NCBI RefSeq assembly: GCF_002994745.2
Contig: NC_037091.1
Location: 35,156,612 to 35,220,611 of the forward strand
Length of the DNA: 64,000 nt
DNA from: Rosa chinensis
Taxonomy: Eukaryota > Streptophyta > Magnoliopsida > Rosales > Rosaceae
Direction of reading: 5' to 3'
Within the stretch, counting starts at the first letter, position 1. Every line of letters starts with the position of its first letter. The translations under genes were made by a program, and so were the position numbers. Under the pieces are notes generated by a model. That model was not told the DNA's origin. It was given only the letters and a program-made list of their open reading frames with translations, and searched no databases. This document shows positions 22,338 through 32,595 of the stretch, one piece after another.

Positions 22338-22834
22338 GGATAAAAACTTCGCTGACCAGGTATGGTCAGCTTTGGCTGACCATATCCACTAATTGGGAGA
22401 CACGTGTTCTCCTAAGCCTTTTACACAATCTAGACTAGATTCCGTCGGTGGCGCTGTGCTTCATGACCGCGATGGAGGTAGAGGAAGCAAGCATAGTACT
22501 GCTGCGAAACAAGGAATAGTATCCCGGAGGAGGATTTGCCATTGCCAGAGACAAGTACGGAGAGATCTCGATCTGCGGTGTAGGCTTTGATTGAGAGAGT
22601 GAGGAAGGCGGTGGTGGTGACTGGAAACCGGCAATAGGGAGTGGAGAAGGGGTTGAGGATTAAGGAGGAGGAGGAATGAGGTTTGGGGATGGTCGGGGTG
22701 AGCAGCCGATAGGGAATAGTGAAGAGAACAGAAAGAGAGGGGCCCAAAAAAAAAACCACGTGTTGGACCTTGAGTGAGACACGCAAGTGTTGGTTAGGAA
22801 GGGCTGCCCATGGCTGGGCAGCGAAGTATTGTCC
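22338..22834 (-). mobile_element. Non-autonomous MULE (497 bp) with a GC-rich interior
   Basis: Terminal inverted repeats GGATAAAAACTTCGCTG and GGACAATACTTCGCTG (right end reverse-complemented), extending loosely through a CCAG..ATGG.CAGC segment. The 9-bp target duplication ATTACTGTA is exact (22329-22337, 22835-22843), as for Mutator-like elements. The interior is GC-richer than its surroundings and contains a short minus-strand frame (22542-22435, MANPPPGYYSLFRSSTM) that may be a captured gene piece, source unknown. The large Copia element inserted 5 bp beyond its right target duplication. Confidence 0.82.
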
Positions 22835-22848
22835 ATTACTGTATTATC

Positions 22849-23322
22849 TGTAAGATCAAATATGGACATAACACATATCATCATAAAGTAATTGATGATT
22901 AGCTTAATATCAATCCTAGTTTAACATGGATACAAACAGTAAATCAATACTTGTAACTTAATGAAGCAGTGTATCTATTCATTAAGGTAAGTAATCCTAT
23001 TCTTAGTTTGCAAGAAAGATTACAATGAAGTGTTACATTAAGAATCTAACTAGGAAACCTAAACCGATATGGATAGCTTTAATGGGAAGCTTCTTGAGGG
23101 TTAAGTCTCCTATATATACAGATGAATTGGTCCCTGATTACTACCGACGTTTTGCATATTGTTCTGTCCATTGAGAAGCAAGTTGGTAAGTAACAGAAGG
23201 CCATATTCAGTGTTCGTGTTTGTAGCATAAGATGGAATCCATGCCAGTGATTGCTGAAGGTAAGCCTTAATCCCTTTTATGATTGTGTGCATATATTGTG
23301 AGCATGTATATGGTTATTAACA
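22849..23322 (+). repeat. 5' LTR of the plus-strand Copia element (474 bp)
   Basis: TGTAA...AACA ends, TATATATA about 210 bp before the end. Differs from the 3' LTR at one noticed site (TTAGTTTGC here, TTAGTCTGC there). Confidence 0.95.
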
Positions 23323-23324
23323 AT

Positions 23325-23336
23325 TGGTATTAGAGC
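23325..23336 (+). other. Primer binding site with one substitution
   Basis: TGGTATTAGAGC, two bases after the 5' LTR. The minus-strand sister and the usual initiator tRNA-Met site read TGGTATCAGAGC, so this copy carries a C to T change. Confidence 0.88.
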
Positions 23337-23410
23337 TTAGGCTCACAAGTATCAAAATCGTTTTAGGGTTTTGCAAAAAAAAAAAAAAAAAAAAAAGGTT
23401 TTTGCTTTAC

Positions 23411-23466
23411 GGGTCAAGTAACTGACCAAGTCACTGACCATGTAACTGGTCATGTAACTTATCAAA
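23411..23466 (+). repeat. Leader array 1 of the 12-bp repeat
   Basis: About five units of GT(A/C)ACTG(A/G)NCAN close to the PBS, matching 10127-10200 of the sister element. Confidence 0.8.
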
Positions 23467-23990
23467 GTAAGTTACTTAAGTCGATTGCTGCATCTGGTTA
23501 ATTATCAAATTCACGCTTCCGCTGTGATTTTTAGCAGCAAATTGGGGAAAAAGCAAAAACAGGTTTTTCTATGGAAATTGATTTCGATTCATAGCATGAT
23601 AATTGAATTTTGATTGTGCTCAAGAACACTAGTTGCATTCCCGGCGTGCGTTAGGTTAGAGTAGATGGTGACCGGATGAAATTTACAATTTCTTGATTGT
23701 TCTGTGGTTTCTTGGAATCGAAACAATTTTGATTGTGCTTGAATATGCATGATGAATTGATTGATGATATGGTATTGTATCTGTGATTGTGTAAAATTGC
23801 ATGAAGAACAAAAATCTCCCAGAATTTTTTACACATTATTAAAATTGACAGATATGAGAGCTTAATTTTCTTACAAGGATGAATCTGGGTAGAATATAAA
23901 GTTAAAAGCTCATGGGTTTTGTGGTTTTCTGTTGGCATAAGTGATTATGATGCACAAAGCATTCTTCATTGATGTTGGCAGAAAACAATG

Positions 23991-24168
23991 ATCAGGTAAC
24001 TGACCATGTAACTGGCCAGGTCACTGACCATGTAACTGGCCAGGTCACTGACCATGTAACTGGCCAGGTCATTGACCATGTAACTGGTCAGGTCACTGAC
24101 CATGTAACTGGCCAGGTCACTGACCAAGTAACTGGTCAGGTAACTAATCAAGTAACTGATCGAATAAC
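23991..24168 (+). repeat. Leader array 2 of the 12-bp repeat
   Basis: About fifteen 12-bp units, mostly alternating GTCACTGACCAT and GTAACTGGCCAG. It lies upstream of gag and is therefore non-coding here, although the frame would read VTDHVTGQ repeats. Confidence 0.92.
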
Positions 24169-24588
24169 AAAACTGAAATTGTGTTTTGTGTTTTAAAACT
24201 ATGCTTCAGTTTTATCTTCCAAAGAAGTGGTCAAGTATGGTTTTAGAATACAAAACAGCAATATGCGTGCTTGATGAAAATAAATACGGATACTTAGAAA
24301 TTTTTCTTCTGTCTAAAGATGTGGATAAATTTCTTTGGATAACTTGTTTTCATTGAACATGGTATATTGATAAAGAACTCCAGGATGTTATGCTTCTGCT
24401 CAAAAGTGTTGCTTAACATTATTTTTGGTTATGGACTGATATGAATGCAAGTATGGATTGTTTAGGTTTTCTGTATGTTCTTGTTTTGGTTGCTTAAAGC
24501 TAAATAAAACACATAAAACTTAAAGTTATTTTCTTTACAAATTGAGAACTCACACGAATTTTTGTTTTGCTCCTTAGGTAACTCTTAC

Positions 24589-25396
24589 ATGAACTTGAAC
24601 AGTGTCTTGATGCTAACTGGAACCAACTATAGAGCTTGGCTAGATTCTGTAGAGAACTATATGGGAATGCATGAGAACATAGACTATTGCTTCACTGAGG
24701 ACAAACCTGAAGAGTTAACTGAAAAGAGCACTAAGAAGGAAACTGATCTTTACAAGAAGTGGCATAGATCCAATAGAATGGCTAAGAACCTCATTCGTAC
24801 CTCTATGTCCAAGACTGTCAGAGGAAGTATAGAAGAACCTGAGCTAGCATCAGATTTTTTGGAACTCATAGGTGCTAAGTTTAAAGAAAGTGAAAAGGCA
24901 GAAGCTGCTACGCTAACCAAGGAGTTTCATGATTTGAAGTACATGGGTTCAGGGGGAGTTAGAGAACATATTATGAAGATGATCAATATAAATGGCAGAC
25001 TCAGGGAGCTCTTGATGGGGTTAGGGATGAGCAGGTAATGCATTATGCACTACATTCCTTGCCTAACAGTTTTAGTCATCTTAGGACCAGTTACAACTCT
25101 CAAAAGGGAAACTGGACTCTAGATGAACTTATATCCATCTGTGTGGATGAAGAATCTAGGATCAAGGAAGAAAAGGAACCTGCTACAACCATTAACCTCA
25201 TTGAGAAGCCTAAAAGGAAAAAGCCCCAAAATAAGCTCAAGCCTATTAAAGCCATAACTAAGAGTTCAACAGCTGCAGTGGCCAAGGAAAATAGGCCATT
25301 TAGGTTCAAGTGCTACTTTTGCAAAAGAGTAGGACACATGAAAAAGGACTGCACTGGCTATAAAAATTGGTTAGCCAAAAAGGGTAAGTTTTTTTT
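24589..25396 (+). pseudogene. Copia gag region (frameshifted)
   Basis: Starts at ATG 24589 (MNLNSVLMLTGTNYRAW). Gag core helices follow, and a CCHC zinc knuckle CYFCKRVGHMKKDC at about 25310-25351. One frameshift lies near 25010-25020, where the first frame ends in MSR and the second picks up VMHYALHSLP. Another lies in an 8-T run at 25389-25396 just before the protease. Gag would form the particle and bind element RNA. Both lesions are single-base and one is in a homopolymer, so sequencing error cannot be excluded. Confidence 0.88.
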
Positions 25397-28300
25397 CTAA
25401 TACAGTTTTTTCTTTAGAAATTAATCTCATAAATGTTGAACCACAGTCTTGGTGGATAGATTCAGGCTCACCTATTCATATTACTAATTCTTTGCAGGGA
25501 TTCATAAGGAGGAGAATCCCAAAAAGTGATGAAGTGAACCTGTGTGTAGGCAATGGCATGAGAGTGGCAGTCAAGGCTATTGGAACCTTAAAGCTCGATT
25601 TAGGATTAGGAAAATTGTTAGTTTTGGACAATGTTTTTTATGTACCTTCCATGAGAAGGAATTTGGTTTCGGTTTCTCTTTTAGTAAAATCTGGTTGTAG
25701 ACTTGTTATGGATAGTAATGGAATTCTTATTTCTAAAAATTCTGTTCAAATTGGTTCTGGTGTTATTATGAATGATTATTTACAGTTAAATTTTTCAATG
25801 GCTCAACAAGAAATTTTACTTGTTGAAAATAACACAAACAATACTAACACTTTAACAGGTGTTAAAAGAACCAAACTAAATGAAAAGTCTGCATTTTTAT
25901 GGCATAGAAGACTCGGCCATGTTTCAAAAGAGAGACTGAAAATTTTGGTGAAAAACAACATCCTAAATGAACTTGATTTTTCTGATCTAATAGACTGTGT
26001 TGAATGCTTTAAGGGGAAAATAACTAATACTAGAAAGAAGACTGCATATAGAAGCCAAAATTTATTAGAACTCATACACACTGATATATGTGGACCATTT
26101 AGGCATCAAACTATCTGTGGGAATGTGTATTTTATCACATTCATTGATGACTTTTCTAGATACAGTTATATTTATCTACTTTCAGAAAAGGCACAAGCAT
26201 TGAAAGCCTTTCAAATCTTTAAGTCTGAGGTAGAAAATCAACTAGAAAAGAAAATCAAAACAGTGAGGTCAGATAGAGGGGAGAGTTCTACGGAAAGTAC
26301 ACTGAATCCGGCCAACAAAAGGGTCCATTTGCCTTGTTTTTGCAAGACAATGGAATTAAAGCTCAATACACAACACCCTATAATCCACAACAGAATGGTG
26401 TTGCAGAGAGAAAGAATAGGACTCTTTTGAACATGGTTAGATGTATGATGTGTACAACTGGTTTGCCTAAATTTCTGTGGGGTGAGGCTTTAAAAACTGC
26501 AAATTATATTTGCAATAGGACACCTAGCAAAGCCATAGAAAATACTGCTTTTGAGCTTTGGTGTGGCAGGAAACCTAGTCTTCATCACTGTCATGTTTGG
26601 GGATGTCATGCAGAAGCTAGGATTTATTATCCAAGCTTGAATAAACTTGACCCCAAAACTGTTAGTTGCTATTTTATAGGTTATCCAGATAAATCTAAAG
26701 GCTATAAATTATATTCTGCTCATCATTCACCTAGAATTTTTGAAACACATCAAGTAAAGTTTCTAAGTGAAAAAGTTCACAATACAAACCTTGAGGATTT
26801 AACCTCAGATTTTGAGGAAATTGTGTCAGATGAGAATATAAGTGTAGCATTGCCTTTAGAACAAGATGTAACTGATCATGTCACTGGTTACGTAACTGAC
26901 CATGTCACTGACCAAGTAACTGTACCTGGTCAAGTAACTGGCCAAGTAACTGACCAAGTCACTGACCATGTCACTGATCAAGTCACTGCCCATGTCACTG
27001 ACCAAGTAACTGTGCCTGGTCAAGTCACTGCCCATGTCACTGACCATGTAACTGACCAAGTAACTGTCCCTGGTCAAGTAACTGACCACGTAACTGGTCA
27101 AGTAACTGAACCTCACCATCCTCCAGTGGCTCAGCCTAGAAGATCACAGAGAGCAAGAAAACCAACTTATGGGGGGGAAGAGAGTGACTACATTGTTTAT
27201 CTGCAAGAAGCAGAAATTGAAATGGACTGTGCAGAGTACAATGATCCAACTACATTTAATCAGGCCATTGAAAGTAGTGAATCTCATCAATGGCAGCAAG
27301 CAATGGAAGCAGAAATTAATTCCATGAGTCAAAATGCAGTTTGGGAATTAGTTGAACCTGACCCCAACCAGAAGCCTATAGGTTGTAAATGAGTTTTCAA
27401 AACCAAAAGAGATGCAAATGGCAATGTAGAGAGACATAAAGCAAGATTAGTTGCCAAGGGTTTTACACAAAAGGAGGGCATTGATTTTACTGAGACTTTT
27501 TCTCCAGTTTCTACAAAAGACTCGTTTAGGATAATCATGGCTTTAGTGGCTCATTTTGATATGGAGCTGCACCAGATGGATGTTAAAACAGCTTTCTTGA
27601 ATGGTGAACTAGATGAAGTGATTTATATGAGGCAGCCAGAAGGGTTTGTACAAGCTGGAAGTGAAAACTTAGTGTGTAAGTTAAGAAAATCAATTTATGG
27701 CCTAAAACAAGCTTCTAGACAGTGGTACAAGAAATTTGATTCTGTGATTTCTACTTTTGGATTTACAGAAAATCTTGTTGATGAGTGTGTTTATTTGAAG
27801 ACAGTTGGGAACAATTTTATTTTTCTGGTACTCTATGTGGATGATATACTTTTGGCTAGCAGTAACATTAAATTGCTTAAAGATACCAAGAGTTTTCTGT
27901 CAAGGAATTTTGACATGAAAGACTTAGGAGAAGCATCCTATGTACTAGGTATTGAGATTAAAAGAGATAGGGCACAGAGACTACTTGGTTTGTCTCAACA
28001 GAATTATATTACCAAAGTTTTAAAGAGATTTGGTATGGAGAAGTGTGCAGCTGGAGAAGTTCCCATGTCCAAAGGAGATAAGCTAACTAAGAAGCAAAGT
28101 CCCAATAGTGATGTTGAAAAGGAAATATGGAGTCAAAGCCTTATGCCAGACTTGTAGGAAGTCTCATGTATGCACAAGTCTGCACTAGGCCAGACTTGTC
28201 TTTTGCAGTAGGGATTTTGTCAAGATTCCAATCCAATCCAGGCCATGAACATTGGGTAGCTGGGAAGAAAGTGTTGAGATACCTGCAGAGAACTAAAAGT

Positions 28301-28825
28301 CACATGCTAGTTTATAGGCAAGTGGAGGATCTGAAACTCATTGGATTCTCAGACTCGGATTTTGCAGGGAATTATCCAGACTCCAAGAAGTCCACTTGTG
28401 GATATGTGTTCTTGCTTGCAGGAGGTGCTATTGCTTGGAAAACCATGAAACAAACACTTGTTTCAACTTCTACTATGCAAGCTGAATTTATTGCAGTATA
28501 TGAAACTGTGTGTGAAGGACTTTGGATTAGGAATTTTCTCATGCAGACCAAAGTATTGAGTCACATTGTGGCTGGAACACTTGTGATTTATTGTGACAAT
28601 GAGGCTGCAGTTTTCTTTAGCAAGAATAGTAAAAGGTCAAATAATTCTAAACACATTGATCTAAAGTATTACAGTGTTAGAGAAAGAGTAAAGCATGGTG
28701 AAATAGCTGTTTTGAGTATTGACACAAATTCACAGCTAGCAGATCCTTTCACCAAGGCCTTGTCAGTAGCAGCATTCCAGAAGCATACAACAAGCATTGG
28801 AGTTTTAGCTAATCTAGATGCTTAG
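25397..28825 (+). pseudogene. Copia pol region: protease, integrase, RT, RNase H (broken)
   Basis: Protease motif WWIDSGSPIHIT near 25450-25485. Integrase zinc domain HRRLGHVSKERL with DCVECFKGK, then the catalytic core DICGPF and FIDDFSRYSYIYLL, and later NPQQNGVAERKNRTLL. A Val-Thr-x-x repeat segment (26866-27110) separates integrase from reverse transcriptase. RT has MDVKTAFLNGELDE and YVDDILLAS; RNase H has DSDFAGNYPDSKKS. Lesions: a missing G in a G-run near 26280, TGG to TGA at 27390-27392 in the GCKW segment, and a missing A near 28123. The end (SIGVLANLDA) matches the sister copy closely. Confidence 0.92.
26866..27110 (+). repeat. Coding array of the 12-bp repeat (Val-Thr-x-x)
   Basis: About 20 units in frame between integrase and reverse transcriptase, encoding VTDH, VTDQ, VTGQ and VTVPGQ blocks. 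The unit and period are the same as in the two leader arrays. The downstream flank is basic (QPRRSQRARKPTYGG). Confidence 0.93.
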
Positions 28826-29446
28826 GTTTAGTAGAGAGTTAGAGCAGTTGGAGCAATTTAAAATTTTAAGGTTCTTGAGTTCTTGTAATTTCAGTTGTGA
28901 TATTTTTGACTTTTGTTTATCACAACTTATTTGTAATGGCAGTTTGTTATTATTAATAAATTTTGAGGTATTTTCAGATTTTGGTTATTACTGCAGTTTT
29001 TGTTGAATGTTCTGAAAATTATCGATTTTGTGTTTAAAGTTATACTTGCTATCAGATGGCTTAAATCATGTGAAGCATGATGTTAAGGTTCAAGCAATAT
29101 CTTTAAGCCATCAGTGTTCAGTAAATTTGCTTGAGTTTTTGGTTTTAGAAACATAAAGTAGGACCTAATATATGTTTACTTGTTGATACACATTAACATA
29201 TATTGTATCACTTCTGGTTTGACATATGTGGATTGCAGGAGCTTGTGTTTGTGGTTTTGAAACTCTGCATTTTTGTTAAAATGTATACTGTTTCTTGCTC
29301 TGCATAAGTAACTGTGATCTGACCATGTTGGAATGGATTTTCGATTTAAGTTTGTTATCTGGCGCGCACTTCAGTAAGTTAAGTAGGTTTTGATGTTCTC
29401 TGGTGCAAATCATCGAGCATGATATGTGTGAGTCTAAGGGGGAGAT
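28826..29446 (+). other. 3' untranslated region of the plus-strand Copia element
   Basis: Contains a hairpin with 11-bp arms GATGGCTTAAA (about 29056) and TTTAAGCCATC (about 29103), and ends with the polypurine tract AAGGGGGAGAT. The same region exists in the sister copy. Confidence 0.75.
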
Positions 29447-29920
29447 TGTAAGATCAAATATGGACATAACACATATCATCATAAAGTAATTGATGATTAG
29501 CTTAATATCAATCCTAGTTTAACATGGATACAAACAGTAAATCAATACTTGTAACTTAATGAAGCAGTGTATCTATTCATTAAGGTAAGTAATCCTATTC
29601 TTAGTCTGCAAGAAAGATTACAATGAAGTGTTACATTAAGAATCTAACTAGGAAACCTAAACCGATATGGATAGCTTTAATGGGAAGCTTCTTGAGGGTT
29701 AAGTCTCCTATATATACAGATGAATTGGTCCCTGATTACTACCGACGTTTTGCATATTGTTCTGTCCATTGAGAAGCAAGTTGGTAAGTAACAGAAGGCC
29801 ATATTCAGTGTTCGTGTTTGTAGCATAAGATGGAATCCATGCCAGTGATTGCTGAAGGTAAGCCTTAATCCCTTTTATGATTGTGTGCATATATTGTGAG
29901 CATGTATATGGTTATTAACA
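29447..29920 (+). repeat. 3' LTR of the plus-strand Copia element (474 bp)
   Basis: Copy of 22849-23322 with one noticed difference, followed by the target copy TTATC. Confidence 0.95.
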
Positions 29921-30671
29921 TTATCTTCTAGCTATGTGCTGGCAATGTATTTTATTTCGCTATTCTTAATTGTTAGTAACTGACATGCTTTATGATTCCC
30001 ATAATTTGAGGTTGCTCTTCATTTCTTAAATTCCTTATTATTCTTATTACAAGATGGGGGAGCTCAAGAAACTAGTTGAAGAGGGTAATGTAAAGTACAT
30101 TGGTCTGTCTAAGGCATCAGCTTCCACAATAAGAAGAGCCCATGCTGGTCATCCAATATCAGCTGTGCAGGTTGAGTGGTCCCTATGGTAAAGAGATGTC
30201 GAAGAAGATATAATTCCTACATGTTGGTAAGGCTCAATGGAACTAAACTAATTTGTTTTTCAGTAGCAATTCATTCTATTATTGTCACTGTCCTAATTTC
30301 CCAGCGACATTGTTGATACGTCCTCTAGGAAAAGGATTCTTTTCATCCTGAGCCATATTAATTTCAAATCTTCCCAATTATGATTTTCGAAAGGTTTATT
30401 GATACTTACTTGATATGTCATAAAACATATTGGTTCAGAAATGCATGTGCAAGATCAAAAGACATAGTAGCATGATATTCAAAAGTCCCAAACTTTCATC
30501 TCCTTGAAACTCTTTGAGTTTGTAATTCACTTTGCAAAGCCTATCTCTTTAAGTCCACTCTTATTAAATTGAATGTGTAGTCTTCTGTTATTCTAGATAT
30601 CCCTAATATGTATCCCAGAAGACCAAGACGGATTAATTTTCGTTAATCCTCATAAACAAATTTTGAGGACA

Positions 30672-30869
30672 CATAAAGAATATGATCATAGCATGCAACG
30701 CTTCTTTATTGAGAAATTAAGCATGAAAATACGCCTTCACTCATCATCAAATAACAAATTTACCTAGAGTACTCTAGGTAAATTTGTTATTTGATGATGA
30801 GTGAAGGCGTATTTTCATGCTTAATTTCTCAATAAAGAAGCGTTGCATGCTATGATCATATTCTTTATG
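30672..30869. repeat. 198-bp perfect palindrome without spacer
   Basis: Two 99-bp arms meet at 30770/30771 (CTAGAGT|ACTCTAG at the centre). Checked base by base, the right arm is the exact reverse complement of the left arm; pairing ends one base outside on each side. It lies in the AKR pseudogene between exons 4 and 5. No target duplication was recognised. It could be an inverted duplication of intron sequence, a foldback element or an assembly artefact. Confidence 0.95.
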
Positions 30870-31175
30870 AACCTTCTTTAGTTGACATCCTTATTACAAT
30901 TTTCCAATATCATTTCATGCTAAGAAAAGAAGGGACTGATTCAGAACATGCCCAACAATTTTTATTGCAGTTTTTACAAATTATGATCGAGTATGCTTAT
31001 TAATCAGTGCATTTTTTCTATCATGTGTTCTGGTGTATGTGTTGTTTGTCTTGATGCTTCTATACGTACACGCCAAGGTTCCAATCCGAAAACCTAGAGC
31101 ATAAGAAAACAATATTCGAGCAGGTTAGTGAACTTGGAGCAAGGAAGGGATATGTACCCCAGCTCAACTAGCACT

Positions 31176-32578
31176 AGCTTGTTGAATGAAGAAGCAGTGT
31201 GGTCTTCAGTTGAGGAGAAGAGCAGGCGGGCGGGCACCAAGCATGATCTGCTCAAGGACTGCTGGAATGTGAATCAAACATGTGAAGGGAGTTGTAGGGT
31301 GAACAGGAATGGAAAGAGGTAGAGTGAAAGTCATTGAAGAGCGGAATGAAAAGATGGAGTGTGTTGGACAGATGAGGGTATTCTAAATGGAATGAACTCT
31401 TCATTAATAATTATAATATGTCTGGGACGAAGCTGAGACATTGAAGACATAATGTAATCGGATGGATGACTTAATCTATCATACCAATCATGCCAAATGG
31501 AATGATGAATTTTCTACTAAGAAATGCTTTAGGATTTGCACATTTGGGAAGAAGCTGTAATTAGGAAGAGAACTTAATCACTCAACCCTTGGGTACAACA
31601 GCTACCTACGGACTTGTCCTGTATGTACATACCGCCTATATTACATACCGCCAAACATAAGCAACGACCTCATAGGTGGTCTCCGTGACATGGTTAACCT
31701 CTCTTATGGTATACATCCAGTAGACCGATACCTGAGGTACCTCGCCATGGTGGAGGTCGGATTATATCTCGTTGGGAGACCACCCTCCCATGCTCTCCAA
31801 AAGGCTTCAAGAGAAGCAATAGACACATATTATCCCACATCGAAAATGTGTAAATGTGACGCAGTCGGATTGATAACTAGGTTTACCAGCAATAAACCTA
31901 AGCAAAGGATTCTGGAGTTCACCAGAGATAAAAGAGAATAATCTCAATTTTATTGATAAAAGATGAAAGATGCGTTCTGCAGCCGATAAGAGAAAAGTAC
32001 CCTAGGGCGACTAACAACGAAACCCTAAGGCCCATGGATAAAAACGAAAACAACCCAAAAATAACTAAGAAAACCAAAAACGGGTAAAATAGAAAAATGC
32101 AGTTTTGAGGCCCTAAACGATCCCAAAAGCCCGAAAAATGCTACAGCTCATAGCAAAGCGATGAGTCTTGTTTCTGGCGCAATTCCCTTTCCGGAAAGGT
32201 AAGGTGCGTCCCAATCAGACACCGAACTGCCGTTTCCTGTCTACTAGTTACTTTTCGTTTTCCTCCTTTAACACGGTCTAACTGTTCCTCAAATTGGGCC
32301 GTCATCCGCTCTGCATCAAAATGGAAGGAGAGTTCTTTAGTTATAAAAGGGAGTCCTCCCCTTCTTAAAATGGATGGGATCCATAATCCCCACACTTGTA
32401 TTATTACTAAAGGCTACTTAGCATCTCTCATAGTGGAACCTCTAAGTAGATCTAGCCTTGCCAACGGGGCAAAGTGAACTACTATACATCTTGTGTTATT
32501 TTTCTCTATCTCTATCCCGCTTGTGTTATTTCTCTCTATCTCTATCCTGCTTCTTCCTTAGTCTCAATCTCAAGAACA
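31176..32578. other. Retroelement-like non-coding sequence
   Basis: No gene is supported. A minus-strand frame at 32395-32141 (FHFDAERMTAQFEEQLDRV) looks mildly protein-like but is short. The last part (32470-32578) has two copies of TTGTGTTATTT(T/C)TCTCTATCTC and runs into a PBS-like site, so it may be the R-U5 end of an LTR whose start was not found. Confidence 0.35.
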
Positions 32579-32595
32579 TTGACGCCGTCTGTGGA
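32579..32595 (+). other. Gypsy primer-binding-site-like sequence
   Basis: TTGACGCCGTCTGTGGA resembles the TTGGCGCCGTCTGTGGG site found next to LTRs of many plant Gypsy elements, with two differences. Confidence 0.5.

Larger units (their letters stand above)
23337..24588 (+). other. Leader of the plus-strand Copia element
   Basis: Untranslated region with a run of over 20 A at about 23375-23397, two blocks of the 12-bp repeat (23411-23466 and 23991-24168) and AT-rich sequence before the gag ATG. A TTTTGCTCCTTAG acceptor-like site lies 14 bp before the gag start, so the leader might be spliced. Confidence 0.7.
22849..29920 (+). mobile_element. Copia retrotransposon, full length, coding region decayed
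   Basis: Two 474-bp LTRs (22849-23322, 29447-29920) with a single difference noticed by eye, flanked by the 5-bp target duplication TTATC (22844-22848, 29921-29925). PBS, leader, gag, protease, integrase, reverse transcriptase, RNase H and a GGGGGAGATT polypurine tract occur in Copia order. It belongs to the same family as the minus-strand element at 6552-10775, whose pol is nearly identical. Several frameshifts and one nonsense codon disrupt the polyprotein. Confidence 0.95.
20757..31175 (+). pseudogene. Aldo-keto reductase pseudogene, five exons, broken by insertions
   Basis: A second copy of the PCNT115/perakine reductase type AKR family. Exon 1 is 20757-20953 ([40 protein letters not shown]) with in-frame TAA and TGA stops. 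Exon 2 is 21055-21238 plus 21836-21850 (KVQLATKCG, HLGVNSIDLYYQHRIDT, LIEVT), split by a TRIM. Exon 3 is 30054-30226 ([32 protein letters not shown]) with TAA at 30189-30191. Exon 4 is about 30303-30350 (RPLGKGFFSS). Exon 5 is 31076 to about 31175 (FQSENLEHKKTIFEQVSEL) with a frameshift near the end; the final part with the cofactor-binding TTK-IENF segment is absent. A Copia element (22849-29920) and a MULE (22338-22834) fill the intron between exons 2 and 3. Confidence 0.88.

Noticed and set aside
23991..24168. CRISPR-like or centromere-satellite array
   Set aside because: The 12-bp units are contiguous with no unique spacers, lie within a Copia leader and match its coding repeat. It is an element minisatellite.
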